Made by a program: the position numbers and the translations under genes | Shown: positions 7,544 through 15,487 of the stretch, piece after piece | Position numbering within the stretch: position 1 is the first letter of the stretch | Layout: every line of letters begins with the position of its first letter | Virus record (IMG/VR): IMGVR_UViG_3300044802_000026 | Span: 1 to 27,336 of that record | DNA: 27,336 nucleotides | From: a virus | Direction: 5' to 3' (one strand) | The notes under the pieces: generated by a model | What the model saw: only the letters and a program-made list of their open reading frames with translations | The model's database searches: none | What the model was told of the DNA's origin: nothing

Positions 7544-9033
7544 TTGGTTCCTCCACCCTTGGCCGCGGAGATCTTACTTGTGGCCCAGGCGTTGATCGCA
7601 GAGTTACCCGCCACACCGAGAGCCGACATGAGTTCTTGTGCGTTATTATATGCCTGCGTCGCCGAGAGGGTTCCCGACTGCACCTGCGCCTCCCATGCCG
7701 TCATCTGGGTCTGGAATTTCTGCGCGTCCGCGGCCTGCATTCCATTTAGGGTCAACGTCGCCTGGTCGTTCGCGAGCGTGGTGGCCGAGTTCACCATGCC
7801 AGTTCCACGTGAAATCGCGAGTCCCTCCGCCGAGTTTGCGGCGTTCTGTCCAGCGACGGTCTGGTTCAGGTTGGCGGTGTCGGCCGATGTGCCGAGCGCC
7901 CCCCTGGTCTGCGTCTGCGCGTTGTTGGCCGAGTCCGCCCCTGTAGCCATGCCCTGGCCAGTGGTTGCGAATCCCTCGGTAGCGGCGAGCTTGGACAGTG
8001 CCGTCTTGAAGTCGATGTCCGCCGTCGCCCGAGCCGTGGCACCGCTGTCCCCGAAGCCACCAGCGGCCCCCTGAGACATGAGATTCGCGCGCCCCTGCCT
8101 TCCTGCCGTGTCGTAGATGCTATCGAGGTAGCCAGGGTTACCAAAGATTCCCGAGTACGCGTTCCAGTTCTGCTGCGCGTTCGTTGGCTGGTTCGGCGTC
8201 TCGTTGAAGACCTTTTGAGCGTTCGTCTGTCCGTTGTACTTTCCTGCGTTAGCGGCCTGGGCGGTCTCTCCGACGCCAGGGTTCGCGAGAAAACCACCCG
8301 CCGACGTCTGCGCTGATGTGTCAGCAGTGGCCGACGCGGGTGTAGCCGGTGCCGCGGCAGGAGCGTTCTTAGTGGTCTTGATCCATTGGTTGTATTGGTT
8401 GACGTCGTTCTGGGCAGCGGCGAGATTGGTCTCCCTGGCAAAGCCGCCACCAGACGTCGGAGCCAGGTAGATGCTCACCTGCCCAGATGAGTTGTGCTCG
8501 ATTGGGATGATGCCGAGGGCGGCGGAGCCGAGGCCGTAGTCGGCCGTAACGTCGTACTGGTACTTGGGAGTGTTGTTCCCAATTCCAGGATCACCCTTGG
8601 TCGTCGTCGTGATTATTCCGGTCGTCGGGTCGATGTTCCCAGTCTGCAAGCCAGAGCCGGTGTTGATCTGAAAACCGAAGTCATTCCCCTGCGGCTGATA
8701 CCAGTTACTGTCTCCTTGATGCTCTCCCTGGTAATCGATGTTCCAGCCAGTCTTTCCCCAATCGATGGCGCTGGACCCATTGTTCGACAAGGTAGTTCCG
8801 GTGCTACTCAATGCGGGAGGTGCAGATCCAGTGGACGAGCTCGTCGTCGTTGGTGTGGTGGAGGTAGTGGTCGTCGCTGGACCGTAGCTAAAGTGCCCAA
8901 GTCCGCTCTTGGAAGGCTGCCCGGAAGACCACGCGGAATACTGGTCTTTTGTCATCGGCGTTCCATCGGGTCCGTAGACGTAGAGCCCGGTGGAATCGGT
9001 TGGCTGGCCAGTCTGGCTCGAATCCCAGGCCAT
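7540..9033 (-). CDS. Ser/Thr/Ala-rich candidate internal virion protein
   Basis: A 497-aa protein. The ATG at 9033 was chosen over an upstream in-frame codon because a GGGGGAAG SD precedes it and it follows the stop of the previous gene by one base. The N-terminal 40 residues contain GLYVYGPDGTPMTKDQYSAW; a Thr/Ser tract follows around 55-85 (ATTTTSTTPTTTSSST). Residues 85 to about 210 are Gly/Asn-rich beta-type sequence. The C-terminal half is Ala/Gln/Asn-rich and likely helical (SKLAATEGFATTGQGM, AWEAQVQSGTLSATQAYNNAQ). The helical C-terminus and position after the glycine-zipper gene resemble P22-type ejection proteins, but no direct homology is recognised. Thr-rich tracts are also common in linkers of tail proteins. 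Reading frame is secure; role is inferred. Confidence 0.75.
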   Translation of the reverse strand: MAWDSSQTGQPTDSTGLYVYGPDGTPMTKDQYSAWSSGQPSKSGLGHFSYGPATTTTSTTPTTTSSSTGSAPPALSSTGTTLSNNGSSAIDWGKTGWNIDYQGEHQGDSNWYQPQGNDFGFQINTGSGLQTGNIDPTTGIITTTTKGDPGIGNNTPKYQYDVTADYGLGSAALGIIPIEHNSSGQVSIYLAPTSGGGFARETNLAAAQNDVNQYNQWIKTTKNAPAAAPATPASATADTSAQTSAGGFLANPGVGETAQAANAGKYNGQTNAQKVFNETPNQPTNAQQNWNAYSGIFGNPGYLDSIYDTAGRQGRANLMSQGAAGGFGDSGATARATADIDFKTALSKLAATEGFATTGQGMATGADSANNAQTQTRGALGTSADTANLNQTVAGQNAANSAEGLAISRGTGMVNSATTLANDQATLTLNGMQAADAQKFQTQMTAWEAQVQSGTLSATQAYNNAQELMSALGVAGNSAINAWATSKISAAKGGGTK

Positions 9034-9034
9034 G

Positions 9035-9436
9035 TTACTTCCCCCAACTTGGCGAGCCGACCATCGGCGTCGTACTCTGCTGTGGGGCAGCCTGCGGCGT
9101 GGAAGGAGCGCCATAGACGCGGTCCCATGCCTGCTGGGCCGGGGCGTAGAAAGAGAGCGCCTTGTTCAGATTGTCGATGTGCTGCTGGTAGTCGGCATTG
9201 CTTGTCTGGTTGAGCTGGGCCACGAGTGCCGCCATCTGGTTCTGCTGGTTCTTCGTGGCCTGGGAGCGGAGCGAATTCGCCTCCCCCCCCGTGAACAGGC
9301 CGACCAGACCTCCTCCAACAGCTCCGATTGCCGTCCCCCATCCTGGCGCAACCATACTGCCAAGGGCCGCGCCAGAGACCGCGCCCGAGCCGGCGCCAGA
9401 AAGTGCTGCTCCGCTGTAGAGATCGTCACCGCTCAT
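9035..9436 (-). CDS. Glycine-zipper small virion protein, candidate ejection protein
   Basis: A 133-aa protein. The second of two nearby ATGs (9436) was chosen because GGGAG lies at good spacing before it; the ATG at 9442 overlaps the previous stop as ATGA but is too close to the SD. Residues about 8-50 form a Gly/Ala-rich zipper with the pattern GxxxG (GAALSGAGSGAVSGAALG, then GTAIGAVGGGLVGLF), long enough for one or two membrane passes. A polar helical segment (QATKNQQNQMAALVAQLNQ) and a Pro/Gln-rich tail follow. Glycine-zipper proteins at this position are common among short-tailed phages and are thought to enter the cell envelope during ejection. No enzymatic motif is visible. Confidence 0.75.
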   Translation of the reverse strand: MSGDDLYSGAALSGAGSGAVSGAALGSMVAPGWGTAIGAVGGGLVGLFTGGEANSLRSQATKNQQNQMAALVAQLNQTSNADYQQHIDNLNKALSFYAPAQQAWDRVYGAPSTPQAAPQQSTTPMVGSPSWGK

Positions 9437-9438
9437 GG

Positions 9439-10947
9439 TCATGCTCCCAGGGTTTCATATTCCTCTTGTGCGCCAACAAATTCAAGTTGGTCGCTGCCGG
9501 TATATTCAAGCATCCATTGCCGCGTTCGGTAGACGCCCAGGCTTCGCAGCGTGATGACCGCGTACGGGTCAGCCCCGAGTTGGATGTCGCGCACCAGCGT
9601 CCATGCCCCTTCGTAGTTCCGGTACGAGAGTCGCACGTGACCGCTCGATGCCGTTGGGATGAAGGTGCGCCGGAACGTGAGTAGGAGCGTGTGGCAGTGC
9701 TTCCGCGCCGCGACCCCATGACTCGTGAACCCGCTCACCAGCTTGATGTTGATTGGGTTTCCGAGGTCGGTGGTCGCATCGTCGGTGAACAGGGCGATTT
9801 GCCCGTTGCTCAGGCCAACGACGGCGAGATCGCTCTCGGCCCAGTCGTAGAAGCTCGTGATGGAGACATTCAGCGGCCCCGATGGCCCCCACGCCCGCCA
9901 TTCTGACCAGTTGCCTGACGCAGTGTCGAAGATGAGCCCATAGCCAACCGAAGGGAACATCCATGCCAGGAAATCGTACCTGCCAAAGCGAATCTTGAAC
10001 CCGAGCGCTGTCTCGATACCGTCGATCTGGCGTAGGACCCTGGCCACGGACTTCCCAATTTCTTTGAACGACCTCGCATCGGTGAGCAGCACGCGTCGGT
10101 AGCGGTCCACCAGGGCGAAGGTGTTGTCAACCGAGATGATGGAGTCCGGAGCCAGGACTCCAATATCCAGTGCTCGGTTGGGCATGAAGTCCTGCACTAC
10201 CGCTACATCTGTCACTGGGTCGGTCGAAATCTGCGTGCTCGATGGGTCGAACACCTGAAGGGTGAGCGGCCCGAAGGCGAAGATCTCGTTCGTGTTATCG
10301 AACATCGCGACGAGCGGGTCAGGCTTACCCGACGCCTGGATGAACCCGGCGTCTCCCCCGGATGACGAGTTCATATCCCAATCCTCGTACATGTCCAGCG
10401 GACCGCTCCACCAGAATTGCCCGCTCGTGTTGGCGACCTTGGCCACCAACCGTTGGGCAACTCCGCATATGTGCGTGGCTGCCGGGGGCGGCCCACCTGG
10501 GTTAGGATCGCCTCCAAGGATGGGAGCGCCAGTGTTCAGAAGCCTAGCCGACAGCCCCGTCCCGAGCCACTTCTGCATCTGTCCGCCGCCTGCGATTACG
10601 AGCATCCTAAGGCCCTGGACGAATGAAGGCCTCCCGCCGCCATCAAGCCAAGTCGTCGGATCGCCAGGGTCCGACAGCTCAAGCGTCGTCCCTCCCGAGC
10701 TGATGGCATGGACGAGGCGGTCCGCGGTCACGTAGACCAGCCAGTCCTGGAAGCTGCACATCCCAATGACGGCGCTCGAAGACACCTGCGTGAACGCTGG
10801 CCATGGGACCATCCCTGGTCGTGCGCGCATCGTCCCCGTAGCGTCAACGATGACGTTCGTCACCTGTGGCATGGCGCCGCCCAGCTCCGATGATCCCTTG
10901 TCCTCGGTTCCGGCGAACGATATTGCTCCGAGTTGCGTTTGCCCCAT
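9439..10947 (-). CDS. P22 gp10-like tail hub / packaged-DNA stabilisation protein
   Basis: A 502-aa beta-rich protein resembling the phage stabilisation protein family of P22 gp10 (about 470 aa), the hub joining the gp4 ring to tailspikes and tail needle. Features are an N-terminal region naming a set of values and a mean (VTNVIVDATGTMRARPG), strands with LVYVTADRLVHAI and LRMLVIAGGGQMQKWLG, an SGPLDMYEDWD segment, and the characteristic late motif YGLIFDTASGNWSEWRAWG (about residue 350), very like the D-x-x-x-x-x-W-S-E-W pattern of gp10-type propellers. The ATG at 10947 lies two bases after the preceding stop; an in-frame GTG at 10989 lacks an SD. The gene directly follows the tailspike-like gene and precedes the internal proteins, as expected for a hub. 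Family assignment is by eye. Confidence 0.75.
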   Translation of the reverse strand: MGQTQLGAISFAGTEDKGSSELGGAMPQVTNVIVDATGTMRARPGMVPWPAFTQVSSSAVIGMCSFQDWLVYVTADRLVHAISSGGTTLELSDPGDPTTWLDGGGRPSFVQGLRMLVIAGGGQMQKWLGTGLSARLLNTGAPILGGDPNPGGPPPAATHICGVAQRLVAKVANTSGQFWWSGPLDMYEDWDMNSSSGGDAGFIQASGKPDPLVAMFDNTNEIFAFGPLTLQVFDPSSTQISTDPVTDVAVVQDFMPNRALDIGVLAPDSIISVDNTFALVDRYRRVLLTDARSFKEIGKSVARVLRQIDGIETALGFKIRFGRYDFLAWMFPSVGYGLIFDTASGNWSEWRAWGPSGPLNVSITSFYDWAESDLAVVGLSNGQIALFTDDATTDLGNPINIKLVSGFTSHGVAARKHCHTLLLTFRRTFIPTASSGHVRLSYRNYEGAWTLVRDIQLGADPYAVITLRSLGVYRTRQWMLEYTGSDQLEFVGAQEEYETLGA

Positions 10948-10949
10948 TT

Positions 10950-12569
10950 CTACGTCCAGGCGTTGACTCCAGAGGATAGGATTTCCCACTTCGTTGTCTG
11001 TTGCAGGTATCCGCCCGATGTCCAGACGAACTTGGCCGAATATATGTACGATCCGTATACCCTTCCGCTGCCGTCAGCAAGTGCTGGTTCCCATAGCATC
11101 TGAGATGGAACAATGGTTGCCGTCCCACTTGGATAGGTCGAAAACGTAGCGGCCGTGCGGATGATGATCGTGTACTCGGTCCCGGGGACAATGCGCGGGG
11201 ACGCCGGCCATGCGATGGTAATAGCTCCAGTGCTGAAGGATCCGTTGCAGACGTACGCGTTCACGAGAGCTGACGGGTCGAACGTGAACGTCGGACTAGC
11301 TACCGACAGTGTTTGGAGCGAATACGCCTTCGGAGACCATGAGTTCCCCGAGTTCAGCAATGGGGCGTTCCCTGCGTAGCTCCAGTTGGCCGTCGTGGAT
11401 CCGGTGGCGGAGCATCCAATTGCGCCTGTGTTGGCACCCAAAAATGAGAATCCTGTCGTGCATCCGGAAGCGTCGCATGACAGGGTGGTGTTGACAGCGT
11501 GGGATCCAGGAATGACGTTGTATCCAACGGCCGCTCCCGACACATTGCATTTCTCTGCGAAGCAACCTTCTCCGCTGAGAACTATTCCGTTTGTGTACTG
11601 AACGGTACCGGACGATGGGTTGCAGTTGATGGCGCAGTTGACCGCTGAACACGCATCTCCGAGCACGACTCCGACGCCAGTCGTTCCACTGCTTCCCTGC
11701 ACGGCAATCGAGCAGTCTCTCGTCGCAATGTTCTGGCACCCACCCGTCACAACTCCGAAGGTTCCACTCAGGTTCATGTCGCGGATGGATCCGGCGCTCG
11801 CGGCCTGGACGCGGATTGCTGCGTTGCCAGTGCCGTTTGTGTAGGCAAGGAGCACCGAGAAGTCGCACAGCGAGAATGGGAACAGGAGCTGTCCGCCTGG
11901 TGCCGAAATCTGGATGCCATCGAACGAGTCGGCCACCGAGATGATCTGCGACTCGTAGGCCCCGCAGCCGTACATCCTGATGGATCCGTTGGCCGTGAGG
12001 GCGGATGTGATCTTGTACTTCTTTGCATCCAAGTACAGCGGAACATTAGCCGTGATGGCTGCATTGATGGCCCGCTGGAGTGGTACCGTGTCGTCAGCGG
12101 AGCCGTTCCCGACTGCGCCAAAGTCGAGCGGGCTTACCTTGTCCAGCAGGACGTTGTGGATAGATCGCGAGACGCATCCGGTGGCGTTCGACTCTTTGTA
12201 CTGGGCTCCGGGGCCGATGGTCGATTCCAGTGCGGTCAGTGCGCTCTGCACGTCAGTGTCGGCGCCATTGAACGTGACGTCGACGAGCGGGCCGGCAACG
12301 CTAGTTCCATTCAGGGTCGTGCGCTTGAGCGCCCCGAAGGCATCGAAGACCTGCATCTCGCACTGGTTTACGACGTACACCTCGACCCGGCCCGCGGCAT
12401 CAAGCGGTACGGGCTGCGTACACGGCTGCGTCTGCGCGGCGTCTATGTAGACCGTCACCTGCTGGGACGTGCTTCCCAGGACCGTGAAGAGGACGTGGCC
12501 GCTGGCAATTGGATTACCAGTGACGTCACGCGCTCCGCAGAAGAAGAGTTCACGACATAGGCTTGCCAT
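10950..12569 (-). CDS. Tailspike with beta-helix (pectate-lyase-like) domain, Cys-rich
   Basis: A 539-aa protein. Residues about 15-70 resemble the podovirus tail-attachment segment (ASGHVLFTV, VTVYIDAAQTQP, PVPLDAAGRVEVYV). Residues 146-171 carry the hallmark start of pectate-lyase-3-type beta-helices (SPLDFGAVGNGSADDT, then PLQRAINAA). The next 250 residues show repeated short strands and Gly/Asn/Cys turns typical of right-handed beta-helices, and the C-terminal 100 residues form a separate beta domain that may trimerise or bind glycans. It probably binds or cleaves host surface polysaccharide; catalytic acids cannot be assigned by eye. The protein has 18 cysteines, most in the helix, which is unusual. 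The start follows the previous stop directly (TAGATG), with an AGGA element upstream. It lies between gp4-like and gp10-like genes rather than at the end of the tail cluster. Confidence 0.8.
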   Translation of the reverse strand: MASLCRELFFCGARDVTGNPIASGHVLFTVLGSTSQQVTVYIDAAQTQPCTQPVPLDAAGRVEVYVVNQCEMQVFDAFGALKRTTLNGTSVAGPLVDVTFNGADTDVQSALTALESTIGPGAQYKESNATGCVSRSIHNVLLDKVSPLDFGAVGNGSADDTVPLQRAINAAITANVPLYLDAKKYKITSALTANGSIRMYGCGAYESQIISVADSFDGIQISAPGGQLLFPFSLCDFSVLLAYTNGTGNAAIRVQAASAGSIRDMNLSGTFGVVTGGCQNIATRDCSIAVQGSSGTTGVGVVLGDACSAVNCAINCNPSSGTVQYTNGIVLSGEGCFAEKCNVSGAAVGYNVIPGSHAVNTTLSCDASGCTTGFSFLGANTGAIGCSATGSTTANWSYAGNAPLLNSGNSWSPKAYSLQTLSVASPTFTFDPSALVNAYVCNGSFSTGAITIAWPASPRIVPGTEYTIIIRTAATFSTYPSGTATIVPSQMLWEPALADGSGRVYGSYIYSAKFVWTSGGYLQQTTKWEILSSGVNAWT

Positions 12570-13277
12570 CTACCAATTCCTCGCTCTGTGGCCGACTCTA
12601 AGTCGGATGTTGCCCTTCTGAGTGTCCCCTGCCTCACACCTCCTGCGCTGCTCATCGGCCATGGCCTTGAAGGTCATCGCCAGGCCGTCCTTGCTGTTGT
12701 CGAAGGCTACGCCCATGGCCACGAAGTAGGTCATGTACAGCGTCCATGTGCGCCTGATGTCCAGGGTCACGGCGCCAGTGTCTCCGCCACGCAGTAATCG
12801 GACGCGGGTGTACTTGAACGTGATCGTCGATGAGTTCGGAACCGGCCAGAAGATGATGCTGACGGTCCCCTGCTTCTCGACGTAGGCCCGCGATGGGTTC
12901 CCGGTCAGGGTGCTCTTCGAGGCGATGTTCATGTACTCGCCACGGGACATCGTCTTGACCTGGGTCTCGACGCTCGATCCGGACGCCAGAATGGTTCCGA
13001 TGGTGTCGTCCTGCCCAAGCTCGACATCGATGGTGTCCGCTGCGAGGGCGTAGGCCACCTGGTTCGCCACCAGCGAAAGACTTGTGCGCTCGGCGGTGGT
13101 GAGGATGAGCCCTACGGATTGAAGATTCTGGAGTGCCAGGTTGAAGTGAAATGAAGCGTTCGCAAGCTGCTCGGGGCTCGGCTCCTGCGCTTCTTCCAAG
13201 AGGCCGCACATGCGAATGGCCGCGGTCAGAATCTGGTCGCGTTGGAAGTCCGGGGTTGGGTTGGCTGATGTGCTCAT
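12570..13277 (-). CDS. P22 gp4-like head-completion / tail accessory factor
   Basis: A 235-aa protein similar in layout to P22 gp4 (about 166 aa), which docks under the portal, closes the packaged head and provides the platform for gp10. Visible family-like features are an N-terminal helical region (DQILTAAIRMCGLLEEAQ, with LANASFHFNLALQNLQ), the AYALAADTIDV segment, a central SRGEYMNIASKSTLTGNPSRAY stretch split by the usual basic residues, the strand IIFWPVPNSSTITFKYTRVR, and a C-terminal helical part (YFVAMGVAF, then MADEQRRRC). The ATG overlaps the stop of the zinc-ribbon gene (ATGA) and has a GGAGGG SD. Encoded beside the gp10-like and tailspike genes, it fits a portal-to-hub connector. 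Assignment by eye is fairly strong. Confidence 0.75.
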   Translation of the reverse strand: MSTSANPTPDFQRDQILTAAIRMCGLLEEAQEPSPEQLANASFHFNLALQNLQSVGLILTTAERTSLSLVANQVAYALAADTIDVELGQDDTIGTILASGSSVETQVKTMSRGEYMNIASKSTLTGNPSRAYVEKQGTVSIIFWPVPNSSTITFKYTRVRLLRGGDTGAVTLDIRRTWTLYMTYFVAMGVAFDNSKDGLAMTFKAMADEQRRRCEAGDTQKGNIRLRVGHRARNW

Positions 13278-13501
13278 GGTCCCTCCCGAGTCTTTCCCTT
13301 CACTGGCTCGATGTACCCTACCTCTGCCGCCGACTCCTGCGCCAGCTCGAAAAGCGTCTTTCCATTGAAGCAGTCATGGCAGCGAAGGAGCCCATCGGTA
13401 TCGAGGCGCATCTTCGTGCGGTGCCAGAAGCACCCGCAGTAGTCGCACATGTCCGTGTAGTTGTACCGCGGACCTATGTAGCGCCTTCCGATGGTTTGCA
13501 T
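13274..13501 (-). CDS. Small zinc-ribbon protein, function unknown
   Basis: A 75-aa protein with two CxxC knuckles (MCDYCGCFW and LRCHDCFNG) about 20 residues apart, the spacing of a structural zinc ribbon. The rest is charged, ending EPVKGKTREGP. I chose the ATG at 13501 because an upstream in-frame GTG at 13561 lies inside a strong hairpin that looks like a terminator; neither start has a clear SD. The gene overlaps the gp4-like gene by ATGA and sits between capsid and connector genes. Such small zinc proteins are common in phage structural clusters, often uncharacterised. It may be a head-joining or assembly factor, but that is only positional inference. Confidence 0.6.
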   Translation of the reverse strand: MQTIGRRYIGPRYNYTDMCDYCGCFWHRTKMRLDTDGLLRCHDCFNGKTLFELAQESAAEVGYIEPVKGKTREGP

Positions 13502-13504
13502 GAG

Positions 13505-13559
13505 AAAAGGCGGGGAAGCGGGAATGAGGGGAGTGAAGCCACCGCCCCACTCCCCCGCC
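13505..13559 (-). terminator. GC-rich hairpin plus T-run, probable terminator/attenuator
   Basis: On the minus strand a GGCGGGG arm (13553-13559) can pair with CCCCGCC (13509-13515), followed directly by TTTTCTC. An alternative inner pairing is GGGGAGTG (13548-13555) with CACTCCCC (13528-13535). It lies just after the stop of the beta-helix capsid-associated gene and before the zinc-ribbon and tail genes, so it could lower transcription of tail genes relative to capsid genes. The T-run is short (four), so termination is probably partial. Confidence 0.5.
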
Positions 13560-13567
13560 ACAAATGG

Positions 13568-14560
13568 TTACGCGAGCGTGGAGCCGGTGCCGAAAGCAAC
13601 GGCTCGCTGTCCGTCGGTGTTGCAGGCCATGACGTTCGGCCCGAACGCCATCCCGGCAACGGTGCCCCAGGCAGTCGCGCCGCCCGAGTTGACCTTCATG
13701 GTCACGAAGTCAGCCTCTCCCGTGACCCCTGCCATGCCCGTAACCGCGGCGGTCGAGCTGGCCAGGTTGTTCCGGAAGACGCAGTCGTAGACCTGGATGA
13801 AGGTTGACGCCGTGGTCAGGAATCGGATCACGCCGACGCCAACGGCCGAGGTGGCCATCGAGATCGAAGTCCCGTTCAGGTTCAACCGGTTGGCAGCGAC
13901 GAACTGGAAACCAGTCGTCGGTGTGCCGGCGGTTGCCCCGTAGACGACCGGAACCGAGATGGTCAAGTCGTCTGCTCCTGCCGCGGTGGTGACGCCGATG
14001 GTGCAGAGGGTCGTCGCGTCGGTCGACATCCTGATGATCCCGCCAGCAATCGTGCATCCAGCCGCGCTGATGGTGATCGGAGCCGCCACGGTGACGGCGC
14101 CGCCAGCATTAGGCGACAGGAAGAGATTGAGGTTGAGGAGCTTGACGTTGGCCTTGTTCATGAGAACGGTTGCCGCCGCCGCCGTCCACGTGAACGTGGG
14201 CCGGTCGTTCGGACCATTCTCGATCCCGACGATGTTCACCCCTGCCACCAGCGGCCACGCGTTCGCAGTCGCGATGTTCTCCGTGTGGCCGGGGAGACAG
14301 ATGATCTTGTCTCCTCGGTTCGCAGCGCAGAACGGTAGAGCAGCGGCCACCGACGGGAAGAGCAAGCGCTCTTGGTCAGTCGCGATGGAAGAGTACTGAT
14401 CGTCGTAATTCAGCACCTTCCCCGTGGCCGCGCTCCCCCTGACGATGAACGTCCTCCCTGCCGGTGGCATGACGTAGGCCCCACCGATGTCGAGAGTGTC
14501 GTTGATCGCCAACGCTGCGGGAGCGTGACCAGCGTATGCGCCGATTTGTGTTACTTGCAT
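13568..14560 (-). CDS. Beta-helix-like capsid-associated protein, candidate decoration or head fibre
   Basis: A 330-aa protein encoded directly after the major capsid gene, with an AAGGAG SD that overlaps the end of that gene. The sequence is Ala/Thr/Gly-rich with regular short strands. It contains AALPFCAANRGDKIICLPGHTENI (split by a turn), then VNIVGIENGPNDRPTFTW, VKLLNLNLFLS and repeated TISAAGCTIAGG-type turns, a layout expected of a right-handed parallel beta-helix of about 200 residues. Proteins with a PGHTE motif and a beta-helix beside the capsid gene occur in many phages and are usually annotated as hypothetical or head decoration. No catalytic motif is visible. The following hairpin suggests that it closes a highly expressed capsid transcript. 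Confidence 0.7.
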   Translation of the reverse strand: MQVTQIGAYAGHAPAALAINDTLDIGGAYVMPPAGRTFIVRGSAATGKVLNYDDQYSSIATDQERLLFPSVAAALPFCAANRGDKIICLPGHTENIATANAWPLVAGVNIVGIENGPNDRPTFTWTAAAATVLMNKANVKLLNLNLFLSPNAGGAVTVAAPITISAAGCTIAGGIIRMSTDATTLCTIGVTTAAGADDLTISVPVVYGATAGTPTTGFQFVAANRLNLNGTSISMATSAVGVGVIRFLTTASTFIQVYDCVFRNNLASSTAAVTGMAGVTGEADFVTMKVNSGGATAWGTVAGMAFGPNVMACNTDGQRAVAFGTGSTLA

Positions 14561-14569
14561 GGCGTCTCC

Positions 14570-15475
14570 TTAGACGTTGCCCTGGAGCCAATGGCGCCAG
14601 TTGGACCAGCCAACCGAGCAGCGGTAGCTCACGCCGTGGTGGGCGACCATGCCGTCGTTGTCGACCCACGTGTTGCCCTTGATCTTGCGCCTCTGCAAGA
14701 ACTTGAGGCCATCCTTGGCGTCAGTGATGCAGCCCCAGAACGTCGTCGAGACGGCGTCGAACCACTTCACCGGGTGAAGCGCAAGACCGTAGCTCTTCAC
14801 GGTGTTGAGGTCGTTGTAGTTGCTGCCAACGGCCTTCTCGGTTCCAGTGATGACCTTCCACAGGTCGAGCTGGATTTCCGGGAAGACGATGCCTTCCAGC
14901 TCCAGCGAGTCGACCAGGCCGTTCGGCCCAGGCATGAGCGTCGCCAGGGAGCGCATCTGGATGAGCGCCTGCGGGCTCGGGGTCATGCCGACACCAGCGT
15001 TCAGGTAGTTGCTGGTGGTGCCACCCGCAACCAGGGTGTGAGACGTGCTCGCCAGGGCCACGTTATCGTAGCCACCGAGCTGAGTCGTCGAAGCCAGAAG
15101 CATGTTGGCGAAGTCGATGTCCTGGGTCTTGTACGCCGAGGCCATGAGCCGCTTGGACGGCTGCAGGACCTTCTCGTACTTGTTGTCCTCCAGCGTTTCC
15201 TCGGAGATGCTGACCTTCTTGGCCATCGTCTTCGGGATGTAGCGCTTGGTTCCACCGAGGATGATGTCTTCGGCGGACATCGTCTGACCCTCGGCCTTCT
15301 CTTCGAGAAGAGTCGTGCCGGCGACTTCGATGTCGTCAGCGTAGCCATCCTCCATGTTCTCGATTTGAACGATCTTTCCCTTGCCGATGCAGACCTGGGC
15401 TTTTTCCAGGCTCTCCGTCGTAATGCCATCGATGGTCGGCTTCAGGAGTCTCCAGAGCGGGTTGCTTGTAATCAT
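14570..15475 (-). CDS. Major capsid protein, HK97 fold, Mu gpT-like
   Basis: A 301-aa protein, matching the length of Mu gpT (about 305 aa). An N-arm (NPLWRLLKPTIDG) and acidic E-loop-like segment (about 35-65, EVAGTTLLEEKAEGQTMS) lead to KRYIPKTMAKKVSISEETLEDN. The middle region DFANMLLASTTQLGGYDNVAL, SHTLVAGGTTSNYLN and the TPSPQALIQM helix follow the usual order of phage major head proteins. IVFPEIQLDLWKVITG and a closing LKFLQRRKIKGNTW resemble the P-domain. An AAGGAG SD precedes the ATG. It is the central gene of the cluster, after scaffold and before connector genes. It does not look like the P22 coat protein (430 aa with I-domain), so this phage combines a P22-type tail with another coat type. 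High confidence for capsid role; moderate for subfamily. Confidence 0.85.
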   Translation of the reverse strand: MITSNPLWRLLKPTIDGITTESLEKAQVCIGKGKIVQIENMEDGYADDIEVAGTTLLEEKAEGQTMSAEDIILGGTKRYIPKTMAKKVSISEETLEDNKYEKVLQPSKRLMASAYKTQDIDFANMLLASTTQLGGYDNVALASTSHTLVAGGTTSNYLNAGVGMTPSPQALIQMRSLATLMPGPNGLVDSLELEGIVFPEIQLDLWKVITGTEKAVGSNYNDLNTVKSYGLALHPVKWFDAVSTTFWGCITDAKDGLKFLQRRKIKGNTWVDNDGMVAHHGVSYRCSVGWSNWRHWLQGNV

Positions 15476-15487
15476 GACCTGGGCTCC

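Noticed and set aside
13502-13561. GTG at 13561 as start of the zinc-ribbon gene
   Set aside because: The extra 20 residues would be encoded by the terminator-like hairpin and there is no SD; the ATG at 13501 is more likely, though also without a clear SD.
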